Source: CAZFHL01 sp964519145 (GTDB lineage Bacteria; Patescibacteriota; Minisyncoccia; Phycocordibacterales; WO2-35-19). Taken from it: 10,236 bases of DNA. The notes below the pieces were generated by a model. The model was not told the DNA's origin. It made no database searches and saw only the letters and a program-made list of their open reading frames with translations. Location: NCBI GenBank assembly GCA_964519145.1, contig CAZFHL010000023.1, positions 1-10,236 of the forward strand, written 5' to 3'. The stretch's first letter is position 1. Each line of letters opens with the position of its first letter. Shown piece after piece: positions 7,658 to 10,236 of the stretch. The position numbers were made by a program, and so were the translations under genes.

Positions 7658-8200
7658 ATGAAATTTATTTTAAGAAATCAGGATGCTTTAATGTTTATTT
7701 ATACAGGGGATAAAGATTATGTGGCTGCGCGTTGTTGTATTATAAATGGACTATCTTCTGGATTTGTCTTGGCATCGCAAGCGATAGAAAAAAATTTAAA
7801 AGCTTGTATTTGTTTAGAATCTAAAGATAAGATAAGCATGATACATGATGTTTATAAATTAAAAGAAATACTCAAAAAATATAAAGATTATAAACTAGAT
7901 AAATATGATGAGATTTTAAAAAAGTTATCTGATCATTATAATGCTCGCTACCACGATAATCTTTTAAAATATGGAACCAACGGTAGTTCAACTGATGAAT
8001 TAAATGATATTGATAAACTATGGGTAGAAATTAAAGAAAAATTACCCATCCCAAAGGAAAATAAATACAAAACCAGATTTTTCAGTGATTTATTGGAACC
8101 TAATAAATATTACAAAGATGAATTTTGGCTTAAAGAACATAATAAAGCAATTAAATCAAAAATAAAAAAATGGAAAAAAGAATATATAGAATTACAATGA
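7658..8200 (+). CDS. HEPN-domain protein
   Basis: From the ATG at 7658 the protein has 180 residues. The N-terminal two thirds form a HEPN-type helical bundle: the helix around residues 36-50 contains ASQAIEKNLKACI, then comes H63 in MIHDVYKL, then a helix ending in LSDHYNARYHDNL (about 90-102). This order is typical of HEPN proteins of the MNT-HEPN and related groups. The catalytic R-x4-6-H motif of HEPN RNases is not seen: after R97 the next His is at 99. It may therefore bind rather than cut RNA or nucleotides. The C-terminus is strongly basic (KSKIKKWKKEY), compatible with nucleic-acid binding. The gene is bracketed by two palindrome copies; the second supplies its last codons (TTA CAA) and TGA stop. 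That stop overlaps the ATG of a 26-codon ORF. No nucleotidyltransferase partner is adjacent; the NYN gene follows. Confidence 0.75.
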   Translation: MKFILRNQDALMFIYTGDKDYVAARCCIINGLSSGFVLASQAIEKNLKACICLESKDKISMIHDVYKLKEILKKYKDYKLDKYDEILKKLSDHYNARYHDNLLKYGTNGSSTDELNDIDKLWVEIKEKLPIPKENKYKTRFFSDLLEPNKYYKDEFWLKEHNKAIKSKIKKWKKEYIELQ

Positions 8201-8218
8201 CGGTCATTGTAATTCTAT
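8186..8218. repeat. Palindrome copy 2, extended to 33 bp
   Basis: Here the same 21-bp core (8192-8212) has central G, the opposite orientation to copies 1 and 3, and the dyad extends to 16-bp perfect arms starting ATAGAATTACAATGAC. It holds the HEPN stop codon and the overlapping ATG of the micro-ORF, and it marks the left edge of the lipase-tail repeat. Transcripts would fold into a long AU-rich hairpin between the HEPN and NYN cistrons. Confidence 0.85.
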
Positions 8219-8277
8219 TATCTACAATTCTAGGATTAATTTTTTTAAGTTTTGGTATAATGCTTAAAATGAAATAA
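8197..8277 (+). CDS. 26-residue single-span hydrophobic micro-ORF
   Basis: The ORF starts at the ATG inside palindrome 2, giving MTVIV, and continues in frame into the copied lipase anchor (ILGLI, FLSFGIM) to the basic end LKMK and TAA. It predicts a peptide with one membrane helix (about residues 3-23) and a basic C-terminal tail, a layout like small membrane toxins or membrane-localising peptides. The ATG overlaps the HEPN TGA (ATGA), and the TAA lies 5 bases before the NYN ATG, so the three cistrons are arranged for coupled translation. Compared with the lipase source over 60 bp there are four changes, two silent and two conservative (V to F, F to L), and no frameshift. This is compatible with selection on the peptide but too little to prove it. 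The alternative is a non-coding remnant of duplication that only carries the promoter. Confidence 0.4.
   Translation: MTVIVILLSTILGLIFLSFGIMLKMK
8218..8277 (+). repeat. Lipase 3'-end repeat, second copy
   Basis: 56 of 60 bases match 7123-7182, with no indel. The left limit of clear homology coincides with the edge of palindrome 2. The rest of the lipase gene is absent here, so this is a gene fragment brought in by duplication. Confidence 0.85.
8253..8261 (+). promoter_or_regulatory. Extended -10 copied in front of the NYN gene
   Basis: TGGTATAAT, identical to 7158-7166, was carried here by the lipase-tail repeat. The predicted start (about 8268) lies 15 bases before the NYN ATG at 8283, so NYN may have its own promoter besides read-through from HEPN. 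No convincing -35 is seen. Confidence 0.4.
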
Positions 8278-8282
8278 AAAAT

Positions 8283-8921
8283 ATGAATGAATATGTCGAA
8301 AAATTTAAAAAAGTAGTAAAAAGAAAAACATCTGTTTATATTGATGTTGCAAATTTGGAACAATCTGTAAAAGGTATGTTTGTCAGACCAGATGATGTGC
8401 CAGATGATTTTAAACATTTATCAGTTGATAAATTAAAATGGGCGGTAGATTATAATAAATTAAATTCATTTTTTAAAGAAATAAAAGACTTTTTAGGTAT
8501 TAGATTTTATACAGCAGAATTTGAAGGAGAATCTCATCACAAGTTTAGATATTTTTTGGCAAAAAATCTCGGTTTTAAACTTATAACAAAACCACTTAAA
8601 GAATATGGCGATCATACGATTGATAAGCCACATAGAAAAGCTAATTTTGATGTAGAAATAGCGGTTGATTCTACTTTTTATATAAATGATTTTGAGACAA
8701 TTATTCTATTTTCAGGAGATTGTGATTTTGAATATCTGATAAAGTTTTTAAGGGGTAAAGGTAAAGTTGTGATTGGATTTTCTAGATCTGGACATGTTGC
8801 AAAAGAGATACCACCGGCATTATCTCATTATTTTGATATAGCTAATTTCAGGTCAGTTTTTTTGAAGGTTGTATTAAAAGCAAAGAACCCAGAGGTTTTA
8901 ATCTCTGGGTCCCGCAGTTGA
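8283..8921 (+). CDS. NYN-domain protein, LabA/DUF88-like putative RNase
   Basis: The 212-residue protein belongs to the NYN (PIN-like) nuclease superfamily. Acidic residues of the metal site can be read in order: D21 with N24 in VYIDVANL, D123 and D129 in NFDVEIAVD, and D146 and D148 in SGDCDFEYL, followed by the strand GKVVIGFS. These are the hallmarks of LabA-type domains, so a magnesium-dependent RNase is likely, though many members are uncharacterised. No membrane span or added domain is seen. The last residues (NPEVLISGSRS) are encoded by an unusually GC-rich hairpin. The start has no Shine-Dalgarno and follows the micro-ORF by 5 bases and the HEPN gene by 82. The gene sits between the lipase-tail fragment and the second membrane-protein copy, and a 16-bp repeat (8264-8279 and 9005-9020) flanks it, which suggests insertion of NYN into an older lipase-membrane protein arrangement. 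Confidence 0.85.
   Translation: MNEYVEKFKKVVKRKTSVYIDVANLEQSVKGMFVRPDDVPDDFKHLSVDKLKWAVDYNKLNSFFKEIKDFLGIRFYTAEFEGESHHKFRYFLAKNLGFKLITKPLKEYGDHTIDKPHRKANFDVEIAVDSTFYINDFETIILFSGDCDFEYLIKFLRGKGKVVIGFSRSGHVAKEIPPALSHYFDIANFRSVFLKVVLKAKNPEVLISGSRS
8887..8910 (+). other. Hairpin within the NYN 3' end
   Basis: ACCCAGAG (8887-8894) and CTCTGGGT (8903-8910) form a perfect 8-bp stem with an 8-base loop. It is the most GC-rich structure in the region. No T-run follows, so it is not a classical terminator; it may protect the mRNA 3' end or act as a cis site for the NYN product. Confidence 0.6.
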
Positions 8922-8925
8922 TGTC

Positions 8926-8961
8926 ATTTGGCACTACTGCCTAATGTATATATAATATACA
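8926..8961 (+). promoter_or_regulatory. Strong sigma70-type promoter with overlapping dyads
   Basis: TTGGCA (8928-8933) and TATAAT (8951-8956) are exactly 17 bases apart. An imperfect dyad (GGCA-CTAC-TGCC core, 8930-8941) covers the -35 region, and a perfect dyad TGTATAT-ATA-ATATACA (8945-8961) covers the -10. Such symmetry over both boxes suggests repressor binding. The promoter would serve membrane-protein copy 2 with a leader of about 60 bases. Confidence 0.55.
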
Positions 8962-9024
8962 CCCATACAGAATGAAAGTCAAGGTTTCTTGTGGATATAA
9001 AAATTTAAAATGAAATAAAATAAT

Positions 9025-9305
9025 ATGAAAAACTTTTTTAAAAATATTTTGCTTTTAGTTTTGGTGGTGGCTCTTAGTTATTATTTAGGAATATATTTTG
9101 GATATCTTTATGATTATTTTTCTCCGCAATATGATGATTCTTTTTTTAGTTTATCAAAAAATGAACTTATCTTTATCGTCGGCATACCTTTCGCTTACAT
9201 ATTTTTCACCATACTCATATTTAAACTTTTCGGTTTTGGCAACAAGAAAAAGTTGATCATCTGGACGCTCGCCCCCGCTATACTCTTTTTCCTCGCAGGA
9301 GATTT
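9025..9305 (+). repeat. 281-bp exact direct repeat, copy 2
   Basis: Identical to 7193-7473, 1832 bp apart. Unequal crossing-over between the copies would delete the HEPN, micro-ORF and NYN genes. Confidence 0.95.
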
Positions 9306-9393
9306 TAAACATATATACTTACCTATCGCTCTCATCCTCCTTTCCTTTGGCCTCACCAACCTCCTCCTTTTTATAAAATCTAAATTACAATGA
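9025..9393 (+). CDS. Small four-helix membrane protein, copy 2
   Basis: This 122-residue paralogue of the protein at 7193 differs by only three residues (L94F, I102A and a final F to Q). It has the same four predicted spans and loops. The first 281 bp are identical to copy 1, but the last 88 carry many silent changes, so different parts of the gene have different histories. The last codons (TTA CAA) and the TGA stop come from palindrome copy 3, and the stop overlaps an ATG (ATGA). Its leader is longer than in copy 1 and carries a consensus-like promoter at 8928-8956 plus a nearer TATAAA at 8996-9001. Independent promoters could let the two copies be expressed under different conditions. Function is unknown. 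Confidence 0.8.
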   Translation: MKNFFKNILLLVLVVALSYYLGIYFGYLYDYFSPQYDDSFFSLSKNELIFIVGIPFAYIFFTILIFKLFGFGNKKKLIIWTLAPAILFFLAGDFKHIYLPIALILLSFGLTNLLLFIKSKLQ

Positions 9394-9407
9394 CCGTCAT
9401 TGTAATT
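9383..9407. repeat. Palindrome copy 3
   Basis: The 21-bp core (9385-9405, central C as in copy 1) with two more paired bases on each side. It contains the stop of membrane-protein copy 2 and a seven-codon ORF MTVIVII at 9390-9413. It could fold into a terminator-like hairpin, but the following sequence ATTATTTG is only a weak T-run. Confidence 0.8.
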
Positions 9408-9420
9408 ATTTGAGGCATAG

Positions 9421-9433
9421 GGTAATCTTTACC
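9421..9433 (+). other. Small hairpin in the MOSC gene leader
   Basis: GGTAA and TTACC pair around a TCT loop about 40 bases before the MOSC start. The leader (9408-9471) is richer in G and C than its surroundings. No known riboswitch is recognised. Confidence 0.3.
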
Positions 9434-9460
9434 TGGAAGCTTTGGAATCATCACAATAAG

Positions 9461-9466
9461 AAAGGA
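9461..9466 (+). promoter_or_regulatory. Shine-Dalgarno-like site of the MOSC gene
   Basis: AAAGGA lies 5 bases before the ATG at 9472. It is the only convincing ribosome binding site in the window and supports this start. Confidence 0.5.
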
Positions 9467-9471
9467 ATATT

Positions 9472-10083
9472 ATGGATCAAAGAAGATATGGTGGTAGGAT
9501 AATTGCTGTTTGTACTAGCCCGTTTGCTGGGGTACCAAAATATATAAGAGATATTGCTGTTATGGCGGAATTTGGATTCCGAGAAGATTTTCATTGTAAG
9601 CCAATGAGGAGAAGTTTTAGTAATCCAGGAACAGAAAAACCAAATACAGATAGACATATAACAGTCGTCGCGCAAGAAGCTCTTGATGAAGTTAATGAAA
9701 AGCTTGGGTTAAAACTAAAAGCAGGAGATCTTGGGGAAAATATTTTAGTAAAAGGTCTTGGAAATTTATCTAACGTTTTGGATGGTATGGAAATCGAAAT
9801 TCAGATTGGTACTTATGATGAACATAATGCAATGGAAAAGGCCATACTTGTAGTGACAGGACAAAACAAACCTTGCAAAAATTTAAACCACTTTCATCCT
9901 AAACTTATTAAAGAAATTTATGGTAAAAGAGGCTTGCTTTGTAGTGTAAAATCTGGAATTGGAAAATTTATTTTAAGAGGACAAAGAGTTACTCTCCTAA
10001 ATCCCCTTTGTAATTTTTGCGGATATAAAATGATTAGACATAGAAATGAGTGGTTTTGTAGTTGCCGTATCTCTGATTTTTAA
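9472..10083 (+). CDS. MOSC-domain protein with C-terminal four-cysteine knuckle
   Basis: The 203-residue protein carries a MOSC domain, the fold of the molybdenum cofactor sulfurase C-terminus and YiiM/YuaD-type proteins, which handle sulfur or bind molybdopterin-like cofactors. Visible signs are RSFSNPGTEKPNTDRHIT, the motif AGDLGENILVKGL and the conserved cysteine C135 in TGQNKPCKN. The C-terminal tail adds C180, C183, C196 and C198 (CNFCGY, then CSC), a likely zinc knuckle not part of a standard MOSC domain. No signal peptide is seen. It has a Shine-Dalgarno-like site, unlike all other genes here, and is closed by a strong terminator, so it is probably a single-gene unit. No molybdenum cofactor genes are nearby, so its substrate remains open. 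Confidence 0.85.
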   Translation: MDQRRYGGRIIAVCTSPFAGVPKYIRDIAVMAEFGFREDFHCKPMRRSFSNPGTEKPNTDRHITVVAQEALDEVNEKLGLKLKAGDLGENILVKGLGNLSNVLDGMEIEIQIGTYDEHNAMEKAILVVTGQNKPCKNLNHFHPKLIKEIYGKRGLLCSVKSGIGKFILRGQRVTLLNPLCNFCGYKMIRHRNEWFCSCRISDF

Positions 10084-10098
10084 GTTTAATAGGTTTTT

Positions 10099-10128
10099 AA
10101 ATCACACTTTGGACAAAGTGTGATTTTT
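10099..10128 (+). terminator. Intrinsic terminator of the MOSC gene
   Basis: AAATCACACTTT (10099-10110) and its complement (10115-10126) form a 12-bp stem with a GGAC loop, and the T-rich 3' arm runs into TTTTT. The hairpin begins 15 bases after the stop codon. Its near-symmetry lets it work in both directions. Confidence 0.8.
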
Positions 10129-10189
10129 GTTGATACTGTAATAAAGTAAATAATTTAAAACAATATTAAAAAATAAATAACATATTGGT

Positions 10190-10235
10190 TTTTCCACATA
10201 TTTGATTAAGATAATATTTAAATTTGATTTATAAT
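10190..10235 (+). promoter_or_regulatory. AT-rich right edge with TATAAT, possible promoter
   Basis: The last 100 bases hold no gene. A TATAAT at 10230-10235 reaches the window end; with the leaderless spacing seen elsewhere, a start codon would fall just outside. No -35 at the normal distance is seen. A DnaA-box-like TTTTCCACA (10190-10198) stands alone. Confidence 0.25.
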
Positions 10236-10236
10236 A

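Noticed and set aside
8151..8417. Minus-strand ORF of 88 codons across the HEPN-NYN junction
   Set aside because: It is antisense to the HEPN end, micro-ORF and NYN start, has a low-complexity Phe/Ile-rich composition, and its MTVIVIL stretch arises only because the palindrome reads the same on both strands.
7622..9393. TGA read as glycine (code 25, as in Gracilibacteria/SR1)
   Set aside because: The long conserved genes have no internal TGA and encode their glycines with GGN. The TGA codons seen lie at natural protein ends.
7590..9407. The three palindromes as a CRISPR array
   Set aside because: The spacing is about 600 and 1190 bp, whole genes lie between them, the middle copy is inverted, and no cas gene is present.
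9400..9428. Palindrome arm TTGTAA as -35 with TAATCT (9423-9428) as -10 for the MOSC gene
   Set aside because: The 17-base spacing is right but TAATCT matches the -10 consensus at only three positions; too weak to list as a promoter.

Overview
The window is AT-rich bacterial DNA with tightly packed genes. Almost no start codon has a Shine-Dalgarno sequence. Several features suggest a Candidate Phyla Radiation (Patescibacteria) genome: an alanyl-tRNA synthetase that ends right after its editing domain, a LabA-like NYN protein, a small coiled-coil protein, a small four-helix membrane protein and a membrane-anchored LCAT-like hydrolase. This assignment is an inference from gene content, not a proven taxonomy. 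The standard code fits: the large genes have no internal TGA, and TGA is used only as a stop.

Left part (1-4848), housekeeping. An M3 oligoendopeptidase F overlaps a YfbR/HDDC2-type HD phosphohydrolase gene. A minus-strand coiled-coil gene converges on them with one base between the stops. This gene and alaS are divergent and share a 73-bp promoter region. The alaS product is 621 residues and lacks the C-terminal C-Ala region.

Middle part (4849-9413), an accessory region with clear signs of duplication. It begins with a 777-residue secreted and C-terminally anchored LCAT/lipase-like protein, followed by a four-helix membrane protein. A HEPN-domain gene and an NYN-domain gene come next, and then a second copy of the membrane protein gene. 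The two membrane-protein copies are identical for their first 281 bp and then diverge sharply. A 21-bp perfect palindrome (arm TTACAATGAC around a single C or G) occurs three times: before the HEPN gene, across its stop codon, and across the stop codon of the second membrane-protein gene. Between HEPN and NYN lies a 60-bp copy of the 3' end of the lipase gene. Fused in frame to the second palindrome, it makes a 26-codon ORF for a single-span hydrophobic peptide. Its ATG overlaps the HEPN stop (ATGA), and it ends 5 bp before the NYN start. The result is a compact HEPN / micro-membrane-peptide / NYN gene set, which is the best candidate here for an undescribed system.

Right part (9414-10236). 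A MOSC-domain protein with a C-terminal four-cysteine knuckle has the only Shine-Dalgarno-like sequence in the window and is followed by a strong intrinsic terminator. The last 100 bp are AT-rich and end in a TATAAT, possibly the promoter of the next gene.

Expression. For several genes a -10-like hexamer ends 6-7 bases before the ATG, which would give leaderless mRNAs. The lipase-tail repeat also carries an extended -10 (TGGTATAAT) and a Met-Lys-stop triplet (ATGAAATAA) to the genes behind it.
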